The notes under the pieces were generated by a model. That model was not told where the DNA came from and did no database searches. It saw only the letters and a list, made by a program, of their open reading frames with translations. The position numbers were made by a program, and so were the translations under genes. Below are positions 39,161 through 46,467 of a stretch of 64,000 bases of DNA, piece by piece; within the stretch, counting starts at the first letter, position 1; each line of letters opens with the position of its first letter. The DNA comes from an uncultured Eubacteriales bacterium (lineage in GTDB: Bacteria > Bacillota > Clostridia > TANB77 > CAG-508), in assembly GCA_949840345.1 (NCBI GenBank), contig CATKWX010000006.1, forward strand, positions 18,165 to 82,164, in the 5' to 3' direction.

Positions 39161-39209
39161 ACATTTGCAATTGGTTTATTTATAAAATAGATTATTTGAA
39201 TTTTTAAAT

Positions 39210-39319
39210 TTGCTTTTTTGCTAAAATTATGCTAAACTCTTGGTATCTTAAGTTAATTTATTCTCGTGTTTGCAGGAGGTCTCGAGACAGCTTAGGTTTA
39301 AAATAATTTTTGGAGGAGG
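39210..39319 (+). promoter_or_regulatory. Conserved leader of cassette 2
   Basis: TTGCTT-17-TAAACT promoter (39210-39238), palindrome GTCTCGAGAC (39279-39288), GGAGGAGG site. It is almost base-for-base the same as the leader of cassette 3. Confidence 0.82.
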
Positions 39320-39327
39320 AGTTTGTT

Positions 39328-39573
39328 ATGTCATTAGCAGAAAAAGTCTTTAGATTTACAATAGGTGGCATTGTATTTATATTAACACTTATTTGGCTTG
39401 TCTATTCGATTAAGTTTCTTCGGATAACATTATCTAAGAAAACTGCAAAATCTGAAGCCATCAATATAACGAAAGTAAATAAGTACCGTTTTATAAGTGT
39501 TTTTGCTTTTCTTGTAATGTCTATATTAATTAATGCAACTTATCTTATGCTTATGTCTGATTTCTTCACTTGA
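39328..39573 (+). CDS. Cassette 2 small membrane protein
   Basis: 81 aa, two hydrophobic helices (about 10-31 and 56-78) around a basic loop. In-frame CGG at codon 32 (39421-39423) in KFLRIT. Straight reading keeps the two-helix plan seen in the paralogues. A +1 shift would give Gly then TAA at once, i.e. a 32-residue single-helix peptide. CGG occurs at the same codon in cassette 3. Confidence 0.7.
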   Translation: MSLAEKVFRFTIGGIVFILTLIWLVYSIKFLRITLSKKTAKSEAINITKVNKYRFISVFAFLVMSILINATYLMLMSDFFT

Positions 39574-39579
39574 CTAACA

Positions 39580-39622
39580 AAAAATAAAACAGTAAACCTT
39601 TTGGGTTTGCTGTTTTATTTTT
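39580..39622 (+). terminator. Cassette 2 terminator
   Basis: AATAAAACAGTAAACC/GGGTTTGCTGTTTTATT hairpin with a T tail. Confidence 0.9.
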
Positions 39623-39707
39623 TAATTAATTATATTGTATAGTAACGTCTTCGAAACACAAGTCCATCCCCTACAACGTTTGCAATTGTTTTTGTGTATG
39701 TTTATTT

Positions 39708-39736
39708 GCGGAACGACGAGGGCGTCGTTCCCTACA
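39708..39736. repeat. Hairpin repeat, GCGGAACGACGAGGGCGTCG family
   Basis: Complete copy between cassettes 2 and 3; the flanking ACAACGTTTGCAAT is also shared with other copies. Confidence 0.85.
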
Positions 39737-39785
39737 ACGTTTGCAATAGGTTTATTTATAAAATAGATTATTTGAATTTTTAAAT

Positions 39786-39895
39786 TTGCTTTTTTGCTAA
39801 AATTATGCTAAACTCTTGGTAACTTAAGTTAATTTATTCTCGTGTTTGCAGGAGGTCTCGAGACAGCTTAGGTTTAAAATAATTTTTGGAGGAGG
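39786..39895 (+). promoter_or_regulatory. Conserved leader of cassette 3
   Basis: TTGCTT-17-TAAACT promoter (39786-39814), palindrome GTCTCGAGAC and GGAGGAGG site, as in cassettes 1 and 2. Confidence 0.82.
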
Positions 39896-39903
39896 TATTT
39901 GTT

Positions 39904-40146
39904 GTGTCAATTGCAAAGGATATTCTTATCACTTTAGCACTTGTTATAGCAATTGTTTCTACAATTGTTATGCTTGTTTATTTTCTTAAATGGCTTCGGA
40001 CTATAAAGAAAAATTCTATTGAGGCAACTGATGATGGTGTTGCAAAAGAGCATAAATACTGCAATGTATTTCTTACATGTATTATCATTATGTGTACAAT
40101 GTCAATCATTCCAATCAGTTTCTCAATCCTTTATTTTTTCAGTTGA
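39904..40146 (+). CDS. Cassette 3 small membrane protein
   Basis: 80 aa from GTG 39904. Two hydrophobic helices (about 8-31 and 55-77). In-frame CGG at codon 32 (39997-39999) in KWLRTI, the same codon number and the same CTT-CGG-A context as cassette 2. A +1 shift would add Gly-Leu and stop. Confidence 0.7.
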   Translation: MSIAKDILITLALVIAIVSTIVMLVYFLKWLRTIKKNSIEATDDGVAKEHKYCNVFLTCIIIMCTMSIIPISFSILYFFS

Positions 40147-40150
40147 CTAA

Positions 40151-40194
40151 CAAAAAATAAAACAGTGAACCTTTTGGGTTTGCTGTTTTATTTT
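40151..40194 (+). terminator. Cassette 3 terminator
   Basis: AATAAAACAGTGAACC/GGGTTTGCTGTTTTATT hairpin with T tail. Confidence 0.9.
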
Positions 40195-40225
40195 TGTGTT
40201 TTTAATTGTGTATACATTTATTTTC

Positions 40226-40252
40226 GGGTCGATGTGGGCATCGACCCCTACA
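40226..40252. repeat. Hairpin repeat, GGGTCGATGTGGGCATCGAC type
   Basis: The stem GGGTCGATG/CATCGACCC is related to the GGGTCGTCG family but with a different, still complementary, tip. CCCTACA tail. Confidence 0.8.
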
Positions 40253-40284
40253 ACGTTTGCAATTGTTTTTGTGTATGTTTATTT

Positions 40285-40313
40285 GCGGAACGACGAGGGC
40301 GTCGTTCCCTACA
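40285..40313. repeat. Hairpin repeat, GCGGAACGACGAGGGCGTCG family
   Basis: Complete copy downstream of cassette 3. Confidence 0.85.
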
Positions 40314-40336
40314 GTATAAAATATGCTTATTTATAA

Positions 40337-40362
40337 GGTCACGCCATCGGCGTGACCCTACA
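40337..40362. repeat. Hairpin repeat, GGTCACGCC type
   Basis: GGTCACGCC-ATC-GGCGTGACC followed by CTACA. A partial inverted match to it (GTGACC) recurs at 40428 near the rplS end. The remainder of 40363-40440 is ATTCACTATT-type low-complexity sequence. Confidence 0.7.
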
Positions 40363-40440
40363 ATAATTATTCACTATTCACTATTAATTATTCAATCGGC
40401 ACCAGCTTCGCAGATAATCTTCCGCATGTGACCTTATAAA

Positions 40441-41022
40441 TTATTCTTCTGGTTTTACTTCTTCTGTTGTTTCCTCTGATACTGTATCTACAACTTCTTC
40501 TTTTACAACTTCTGTTGTTTCTACTGCTGGAGCTTCTTCTGGCGCAGCTTCAACTGCTGGTGCAACTTCTTCAACTACTGTTTCAGCTACTTCAGCTTCT
40601 GCAACTTCCTCTACAGCTTCTTCAACTGGTGCTTCAGCTGTTTCTTCTTTTATAACTGTTTCTAATGTTTCTATTCTTGCACCTACTTGCTCTTTAGTTT
40701 TAGCAGATTTTCCTAATCTGTCTCTTAAGTAGAATAATTTTGCTCTTCTTGCTTTACCAACTCTTGTTACTTCTACTTTTTCTACCATTGGTGAGTGAAT
40801 TAAGAATGTTTTTTCAACACCTACACCATAAGATATTCTTCTTACTGTAAATGTTTGGTTTACTCCTCCACCTTGAATTTTTATTATTATTCCTTCGAAT
40901 ACTTGTATTCTTTCTCTGTTTCCTTCTTTTACTCTAACATGAACTTTTACTGTATCTCCAACTTTTAAAGTTGGTATTTTATTTTTCATTTGTTCGTGTT
41001 CGATTGATTTAATTATGTCCAT
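40441..41022 (-). CDS. rplS: Ribosomal protein bL19 with acidic C-terminal extension
   Basis: Residues 1-118 are a normal L19 ([48 protein letters not shown]), located at the subunit interface. The protein continues for about 75 residues of Glu/Ala/Val/Thr repeats ([14 protein letters not shown]), whereas most L19 proteins end near 115-120 aa. It is the last gene of the ylxM-ffh-rpsP-khpA-rimM-trmD-rplS cluster. Confidence 0.94.
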   Translation of the reverse strand: MDIIKSIEHEQMKNKIPTLKVGDTVKVHVRVKEGNRERIQVFEGIIIKIQGGGVNQTFTVRRISYGVGVEKTFLIHSPMVEKVEVTRVGKARRAKLFYLRDRLGKSAKTKEQVGARIETLETVIKEETAEAPVEEAVEEVAEAEVAETVVEEVAPAVEAAPEEAPAVETTEVVKEEVVDTVSEETTEEVKPEE

Positions 41023-41045
41023 TTCTATTCTCCTTTCTAAATATT

Positions 41046-41720
41046 TTAAAGTTGCTTTTCTAACAACTCTGGACGTTTATTTTTTGTGTTTTTTATAGAT
41101 TGTTCTTTTCGCCAATTTTCAATATTGCTGTGGTGTCCTGATAATAGGACATCTGGAACTTTTTTATTTAAGAATACTTCAGGTCTTGTGTATTGCGGAT
41201 ATTCTAATAATCCATTGCTAAATGATTCCTCATTTGTAGATTCTGCATTTATTACACCTTCAACATATCTACTAACACTATCTATTAATACCATAGCAGG
41301 TATCTCTCCACCTGTTAAAACATAATCTCCAATAGATATTTCTTCATCAACAATTTCCTCTAGAACTCTTTCATCTATTCCTTCATAATGTCCACATAAC
41401 AATATTAAATTTTCTTGCTTACTTAATTCTTTTACTTTGTTTTGAGTTAATACTTTTCCTTGTGGAGATAAATAAATTACTTTTGCAGTATCTTTATTTT
41501 CTATAGACTGATACGCATCATAGACTACATCTGGTCTAATTAACATACCTGCTCCTCCTCCATAGGGATAATCATCAACTTTTTTATGTTTGTTTTTAGA
41601 GAAATCTCTAATATTTATTAGGTTTATTTCTATTACATTATTTTCTTGTGCTCTTTTAAGTATACTTTCTTTAATAGGTTCAAACATTTCAGGAAAAAGT
41701 GTTAATACATTAAATTTCAT
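41046..41720 (-). CDS. trmD: tRNA (guanine37-N1)-methyltransferase
   Basis: A SpoU-like trefoil-knot enzyme that methylates G37, which prevents +1 frameshifting at several tRNAs. [47 protein letters not shown] and the C-terminal [10 protein letters not shown] are all present. 224 aa. It follows rimM directly. Its role in frame maintenance is relevant to the CGG observations but it looks intact. Confidence 0.96.
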   Translation of the reverse strand: MKFNVLTLFPEMFEPIKESILKRAQENNVIEINLINIRDFSKNKHKKVDDYPYGGGAGMLIRPDVVYDAYQSIENKDTAKVIYLSPQGKVLTQNKVKELSKQENLILLCGHYEGIDERVLEEIVDEEISIGDYVLTGGEIPAMVLIDSVSRYVEGVINAESTNEESFSNGLLEYPQYTRPEVFLNKKVPDVLLSGHHSNIENWRKEQSIKNTKNKRPELLEKQL

Positions 41721-41721
41721 T

Positions 41722-42231
41722 TTATATTAATCCTTTAATTAAGTTTACAAATATTTTACCGTTTTCTAAATCTACTTCTTTTATTACCTCTTTTGTTCCT
41801 GGTAATAGTATTTGCTTTCCTAATTCATCTTTTACAACATATACATCATTGCTACCTGTTGAAAATATATCGTCTACTTTACCTAATAATTCATTAGATT
41901 TTTCGTTATATACTTCTAACCCTATTAAATCTGCAATAAAGTATGTATCTTTTGGAAGTTTTCTAGCTTTATCTCTGCTAATTTTTATATAGTAATTTCT
42001 ATATTTTTCAGCTTCGTTTATATCTGGTATTTCCTTAAATTTTAATAACACCATATTTTTGCTATACTTTACTTCTTCTATTGTAAATTCCTTTAAATTT
42101 CCTTTTATATCGATATATACAGTTTTTAGTTTTTCAAATCTTGTAATATCATCTGTAAAAGGATTTACTTTTACAAAACCTTTTATTCCATATGTGTTTA
42201 CAATTTGACCTATTTCAAAATAATCTTTCAT
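41722..42231 (-). CDS. rimM: Ribosome maturation factor RimM
   Basis: 169 aa, RimM N-terminal domain (GQIVNTYGIKGFVKVNP) and PRC-barrel domain (YFIADLIGLEVY, LLPGTKEVIKEVD). It assists 30S head assembly. The start and stop overlap closely with khpA and trmD. Confidence 0.95.
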   Translation of the reverse strand: MKDYFEIGQIVNTYGIKGFVKVNPFTDDITRFEKLKTVYIDIKGNLKEFTIEEVKYSKNMVLLKFKEIPDINEAEKYRNYYIKISRDKARKLPKDTYFIADLIGLEVYNEKSNELLGKVDDIFSTGSNDVYVVKDELGKQILLPGTKEVIKEVDLENGKIFVNLIKGLI

Positions 42232-42240
42232 ATAATTTAC

Positions 42241-42471
42241 CTAATCAATAAATTCTACTGTAACTCTTTTTTGTTCTTTTGCAGCTACAGCTCTAACTAT
42301 TTCTCTTATTGCTTTTGCAATTCTTCCTTGCTTTCCTATTACTTTTCCCATATCTGCATTATCAACTTTAACTTCCATTACAATTGATTTTTCTCCTGTA
42401 ACTTCGTTAATTGATACTGCATCAGGATTTGCAACTAAATTTTTAATTATAAGCTCTAATGTGTCTTTCAT
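42241..42471 (-). CDS. khpA: KH-domain RNA-binding protein KhpA
   Basis: 76 aa, single KH domain (VGKQGRIAKAI at the GxxG loop: IGKQGR). It is typically found between rpsP and rimM and forms an RNA-binding heterodimer with KhpB. Confidence 0.93.
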   Translation of the reverse strand: MKDTLELIIKNLVANPDAVSINEVTGEKSIVMEVKVDNADMGKVIGKQGRIAKAIREIVRAVAAKEQKRVTVEFID

Positions 42472-42483
42472 TTAAAGTTCCTC

Positions 42484-42717
42484 CTAGTTAGCTTTTTCAA
42501 TTAATTTCTTAACTGTATCTGTTGGTTTAGCACCGTTTTTTATCCATTGTTCTACTTTTTCTTTATCTAATTTTATTTCAGATGGTTCAACCATTGGATT
42601 GTATGTTCCAATTTGTTCTATTATTCTTCCATCTCTTGGTGATCTAGAATCAGCAACAACTATGTGATAGAATGGAGCCTTTTTAGCACCTTCTCTTTGT
42701 AATCTTATTTTTACCAT
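42484..42717 (-). CDS. rpsP: Ribosomal protein bS16
   Basis: 77 aa. [20 protein letters not shown], then [19 protein letters not shown], the S16 signature. Normal length. Confidence 0.96.
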   Translation of the reverse strand: MVKIRLQREGAKKAPFYHIVVADSRSPRDGRIIEQIGTYNPMVEPSEIKLDKEKVEQWIKNGAKPTDTVKKLIEKAN

Positions 42718-42775
42718 TTGTTTTCACCTCCTACAAATTTGATATATATATTTAAAATTTAATAACGATTTTTGT

Positions 42776-42802
42776 GCGGACGAGCAATGCTCGCCCCTAC
42801 GA
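42776..42802. repeat. Short hairpin repeat, GCGGACGAGCAATGCTCGCC type
   Basis: GAGC-AAT-GCTC hairpin with CCCTACG tail, between rpsP and ffh. Confidence 0.75.
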
Positions 42803-42840
42803 TTATATATATTGCTTTATCACAATTATACACAATACAA

Positions 42841-44178
42841 TTATTTTAAATCTTCTATATTTAATGATTTCATTACATTTCTTATTCCTTTTTGGTCTTT
42901 CATTTTCTTTACCATTTTTTGAGTCATTTCAAAAGATTCCATAAATTTGTTTATTGCTTGCACTGTTGTTCCACTACCTTTTGCTATTCTTATTCTTCTA
43001 CTTGCATTTAATAATTTTGGATTTCTTCTTTCTTTTGCTGTCATAGAACATATAATTGCTTCTATTTTTACAAATTCTTTATCGTCTACTTTTACATCTT
43101 TTAATTTATTCATTCCTGGTATCATTTTTAATATTGAAGAAAATGAACCCATTTTTTTCATTTGCTTTAACTGAGCTAAATAGTCGTTTAAATCAAATTC
43201 CTGTTTTCTTATTTTTTGTTCTAGTTTTTTTGCCTCTTCTGCATCAAATGCCTCTTCTGCTTTTTCAATTATAGAAAGCACATCTCCCATACCAAGTATT
43301 CTTGATGCCATTCTGTCTGGGTGGAATTCCTCTATATCACTTAGTTTTTCTCCAGTTGCAACAAATTTTATTGGTCTTCCTGTAACCTTCTTTACTGATA
43401 ATGCAGCACCACCACGAGTATCTCCATCTAGTTTTGTTAATACTACTCCATCTATTCCTAATTGTTCATTAAATGTTGTAGCAACATTAACAGCATCTTG
43501 ACCTGTCATTGAGTCTACAACTAGAAGTATTTCGTGTGGTTTTACACTTGATTTTAGATTTTTTAATTCTTGCATAAGTTCTTCATCTATATGAAGTCTA
43601 CCAGCTGTATCTATTATTACTATGTCGTTTAATTTTGAAATTGCAGTATTCATTGCTTGTTTTGCAATTTGAATAACATCTTTTGTTGTTTCGTTAGAAT
43701 ACACTGGTATATTTAATTGTTTGCCAACTACTTTTAATTGCTCTATAGCAGCAGGTCTGTATACGTCACACGCAACTAATAATGGATTTTTACCTTTTTT
43801 TCGTAAAAGATTAGCAAGTTTTCCTGCTGTTGTTGTTTTTCCTGAACCTTGTAAACCTACTAGCATTATTACTGATGGTGGGTTTGGTGTAATGTTTATT
43901 TTACTATCTTCTCCACCTAGTAAATTTACCATTTCGTCTCTTACTATTTTTACTACTTGTTGACCCGGTGTTAATGATTTTAGTACATTTTGACCTAATG
44001 CTTTTTCTTCAATAGTAGCTATAAATTCTTTTACTATTTTGAAGTTAACATCTGCCTCTAGAAGTGCTAATTTTACTTCTCTTAAAACTTCTTTTAAGTC
44101 TGATTCTGTAATTCTAGCTTTTCCACTTAATTTTCTTGTAATTTCTTGTAGTCTTGATGATAGTCCTTCAAAAGCCAT
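42841..44178 (-). CDS. ffh: Signal recognition particle protein Ffh
   Basis: 445 aa from ATG 44178 (GGAGGTG upstream). N domain (MAFEGLSSRLQEITRKL), GTPase G1 VGLQGSGKTTTAGKLA, DTAGRLHID, TKLDGD, and the methionine-rich M domain at the end. It binds 4.5S RNA and signal sequences at the ribosome exit. Confidence 0.97.
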   Translation of the reverse strand: MAFEGLSSRLQEITRKLSGKARITESDLKEVLREVKLALLEADVNFKIVKEFIATIEEKALGQNVLKSLTPGQQVVKIVRDEMVNLLGGEDSKINITPNPPSVIMLVGLQGSGKTTTAGKLANLLRKKGKNPLLVACDVYRPAAIEQLKVVGKQLNIPVYSNETTKDVIQIAKQAMNTAISKLNDIVIIDTAGRLHIDEELMQELKNLKSSVKPHEILLVVDSMTGQDAVNVATTFNEQLGIDGVVLTKLDGDTRGGAALSVKKVTGRPIKFVATGEKLSDIEEFHPDRMASRILGMGDVLSIIEKAEEAFDAEEAKKLEQKIRKQEFDLNDYLAQLKQMKKMGSFSSILKMIPGMNKLKDVKVDDKEFVKIEAIICSMTAKERRNPKLLNASRRIRIAKGSGTTVQAINKFMESFEMTQKMVKKMKDQKGIRNVMKSLNIEDLK

Positions 44179-44214
44179 ATGTAGCACCTCCATTTTTTTG
44201 TTGTTCATTTGTAT

Positions 44215-44283
44215 CGGACGAGCAATGCTCGCCCCTACAATTTTACAATACATTTATCGTAGGGGCTTTGCATCGGTCGTCCG
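44215..44283. repeat. Paired short repeats forming a long hairpin
   Basis: CGGACGAGCAATGCTCGCCC-CTACA (44215-44239) and, after an A/T spacer, CGTAGGGGCTTTGCATCGGT-CGTCCG. The two halves are complementary and can form a ~70-nt stem, between ylxM and ffh. Confidence 0.75.
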
Positions 44284-44290
44284 TATAATT

Positions 44291-44638
44291 TTAAACTAAA
44301 CAACTTAGTTCTTGCATTATGTGGTTTAATACTTTTTGAACTTGTTTATCAGATGAATTTGTCTCTAGTTTGGTTAATTCAGATAAGACATTGGTTATTT
44401 TCTTATCCCTTTCAAATGCTCTTTTCATAACTTCCAACTTTTCCTCAAATTCGAAAAGTTTATTTTCCCCCTTCTTTATATTATCCCTAACAGCTTGCCT
44501 TGTAATGCTCATGTTTTCTGCAATTTCTGATAGAGATAAATCGCTATTATAGTAGTTATCTAAAGTTTCATATTGTTTTTCAGTTAAAAGCTTGCCATAT
44601 ATATTTAATAGCATACTTACCTTTACGTTTTTTTCCAT
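44291..44638 (-). CDS. ylxM: YlxM-like helix-turn-helix protein
   Basis: 115 aa from ATG 44638. Sigma-4-like helix-turn-helix (LTEKQYETLDNYYNSDLSLS, EIAENMSITRQAVRDNIKKG). It sits upstream of ffh as in most Firmicutes and is thought to modulate SRP function. Confidence 0.93.
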   Translation of the reverse strand: MEKNVKVSMLLNIYGKLLTEKQYETLDNYYNSDLSLSEIAENMSITRQAVRDNIKKGENKLFEFEEKLEVMKRAFERDKKITNVLSELTKLETNSSDKQVQKVLNHIMQELSCLV

Positions 44639-44740
44639 ATTAAACAACTACCTTCTTCCTGTGTAATGCTAATATACTTTACACTATTTTTTTGCTTTTG
44701 TCAAGGGGTTTTGGAGAATTTTTAGTAAATATTGCAAAAA

Positions 44741-44765
44741 ATATGAGCGATTAAATCGCTCATAT
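44741..44765 (-). terminator. Rho-independent terminator
   Basis: ATATGAGCGATT/AATCGCTCATAT with a tight loop, followed on the minus strand by TTTTTTGC, behind the rubredoxin gene. Confidence 0.88.
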
Positions 44766-44774
44766 AAAAATTTA

Positions 44775-44894
44775 TTATTCTTCTACTTTTTCGAATTTGT
44801 CTTTTCCTACTCCACACATTGGGCAAATGAAGTCGTCTGGCATTTCCCCTTCAAATTCGTGTTCATATCCACATACTGTACATCTATATTTCAT
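44775..44894 (-). CDS. Short rubredoxin-like protein
   Basis: 39 aa: [19 protein letters not shown] then [20 protein letters not shown]. Both CxxC pairs that hold the single iron atom are present. Slightly shorter than typical rubredoxins (about 52 aa). GGAGG lies upstream of the ATG. It probably passes electrons to rubrerythrin-type peroxidases. Confidence 0.9.
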   Translation of the reverse strand: MKYRCTVCGYEHEFEGEMPDDFICPMCGVGKDKFEKVEE

Positions 44895-44986
44895 AACATA
44901 AACCTCCTTTTAGTATTGGTAATTTGATAACTCCAAAATTGTCTTTACTACCTAGCATACCATCACTCTTAATATATTTGCTAAAT

Positions 44987-45658
44987 TTATTTACAGATAT
45001 TATCTTCTTTAAATAATCTCTCTATTTTTTGTACCAAAAAATCTATTTGTTCTTCAATTTTATCAATGCTCTTTTCTGTATTTATTGAATAAAAAATCAT
45101 ATTAGAGGGAATTTGTTTTTGGTTTTCCTTCTTTAATTGCACATATCTATAGTAATCTTCTTCAGTAGCACGAGAATAATTATCAGTTTTGCCAAAAGTT
45201 CGTTTTCTATCTTCAATTCTACTTAATACTACTTCTTCATTACAAGTTAATTCTATAAATAATAATTTAGCTCCATAATTTTGATAACTGTTAGCAGCCC
45301 TTTCCCAAGCAAATTCCATATTAACATCAAGTATATGACTTGTTTTATTTCTTAACAAATAGACTCTTCTATCGTATCCCATTTTTTTTATATCATGATT
45401 ATATTTTTCATCACCGAAACCTAATGAATCATATAATCTTCTTATCTCATCATTAGATACAATATATAGTTTTAATTTTGAGGATAGCAATTTTGCTACT
45501 GTCGTTTTTCCAAATCCAGGTCCACCTACAAAGGTTATACCATATAATATATCACTTTCTTTTAGTGGAATTTTATATATTAATTTATCAAAAATTCGAT
45601 TATAAGAATATTCTTCCATAATATGTACTGCTTTATGATAATCATTATTTTGTTCCAT
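44987..45658 (-). CDS. P-loop kinase-like protein
   Basis: About 223 aa from ATG 45658 (AAGGAAGTG upstream). Walker A GGPGFGKTT at about residue 45, and NDEIRRLYDSLGF downstream, as in AAA_33/zeta-toxin-like kinases. DNYSRATEEDYYRY may be the lid. The substrate is unknown; zeta-like toxin or small-metabolite kinase are both possible. Confidence 0.75.
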   Translation of the reverse strand: MEQNNDYHKAVHIMEEYSYNRIFDKLIYKIPLKESDILYGITFVGGPGFGKTTVAKLLSSKLKLYIVSNDEIRRLYDSLGFGDEKYNHDIKKMGYDRRVYLLRNKTSHILDVNMEFAWERAANSYQNYGAKLLFIELTCNEEVVLSRIEDRKRTFGKTDNYSRATEEDYYRYVQLKKENQKQIPSNMIFYSINTEKSIDKIEEQIDFLVQKIERLFKEDNICK

Positions 45659-45686
45659 TACTTTCACTTCCTTGTATAAAGAAAAA

Positions 45687-45732
45687 GGACACAGTGGTAT
45701 TACCTGGTCGTCGAGGACGCCACCCCTTACAA
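45687..45732. repeat. Degenerate composite hairpin repeat
   Basis: GGACACAGTGGTATTACC followed by TGGTCGTCGAGGACGCCACC-CCTTACA: a GGGTCGTCG-family copy with changes in both arms, joined to an outer-family left half. Confidence 0.65.
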
Positions 45733-45761
45733 CATAACATTATTATATTTACAATAATATA

Positions 45762-46301
45762 TTAATAGTTTTCTGCTTTTATTTCGAAGTATGCTCTTGG
45801 GTGTGCACAAACTGGGCATATTTCTGGAGCTTCTTTTCCTATGCATATATGTCCGCAATTTCTACATTTCCATATTTTATCTCCGTCTTTGCTGAATACT
45901 AATCCATTTTCTACGTTGTCTAATAATTTTCTATATCTTTCTTCGTGTTCTTTTTCTATTTTTGCTACACCTTCAAATAATCCAGCTATATAATCAAATC
46001 CCTCTTCTCTTGCTTCTTTTGCAAATCTATCATACATATCTGTCCATTCAAAGTTTTCTCCTTCTGCTGCTGATTTTAGGTTTTCTACAGTTGTTCCAAC
46101 TTCTCCACCGTTTAATAATTTAAACCATAATTTTGCATGCTCTTTTTCATTATCTGCTGTTTCTAAAAATATAGCTGCAATTTGTTCATATCCTTCTTTT
46201 TTTGCTTTGCTTGCGAAATATGTATATTTATTTCTTGCTTGTGATTCTCCTGCAAAAGCTTCCATTAAATTTTTCTCTGTTTTTGTTCCACTTAAATTCA
46301 T
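45762..46301 (-). CDS. Rubrerythrin
   Basis: 179 aa. Ferritin-like di-iron domain ([30 protein letters not shown]; ligands in ExxH pairs) followed by a C-terminal rubredoxin domain (CRNCGH...CPVCAHP). It acts as a cytosolic peroxidase in anaerobes. The nearby rubredoxin may be its partner. Confidence 0.95.
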   Translation of the reverse strand: MNLSGTKTEKNLMEAFAGESQARNKYTYFASKAKKEGYEQIAAIFLETADNEKEHAKLWFKLLNGGEVGTTVENLKSAAEGENFEWTDMYDRFAKEAREEGFDYIAGLFEGVAKIEKEHEERYRKLLDNVENGLVFSKDGDKIWKCRNCGHICIGKEAPEICPVCAHPRAYFEIKAENY

Positions 46302-46415
46302 AATAAAATCCTCCTTAATATAAGTTCAAATTTAATATAAATAGGTATATCATAACGATTTTTTATTGTCAATATTTTAATTTAAATTGTTTATTAAGAT
46401 GAGCCTTCGAAGTGT

Positions 46416-46442
46416 GGGTCGTCGAGGACGCCGACCCCTACA
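46416..46442. repeat. Hairpin repeat, GGGTCGTCGAGGACGCC family
   Basis: Exact family copy between rubrerythrin and the ABC permease. Confidence 0.85.
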
Positions 46443-46467
46443 TTTATTATTCATTGGTGCGTAAACA

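Noticed and set aside
40467..40655. Leu-rich plus-strand open frame over rplS
   Set aside because: It is the shadow of the acidic Glu/Ala tail of bL19 on the opposite strand, with no ribosome site.
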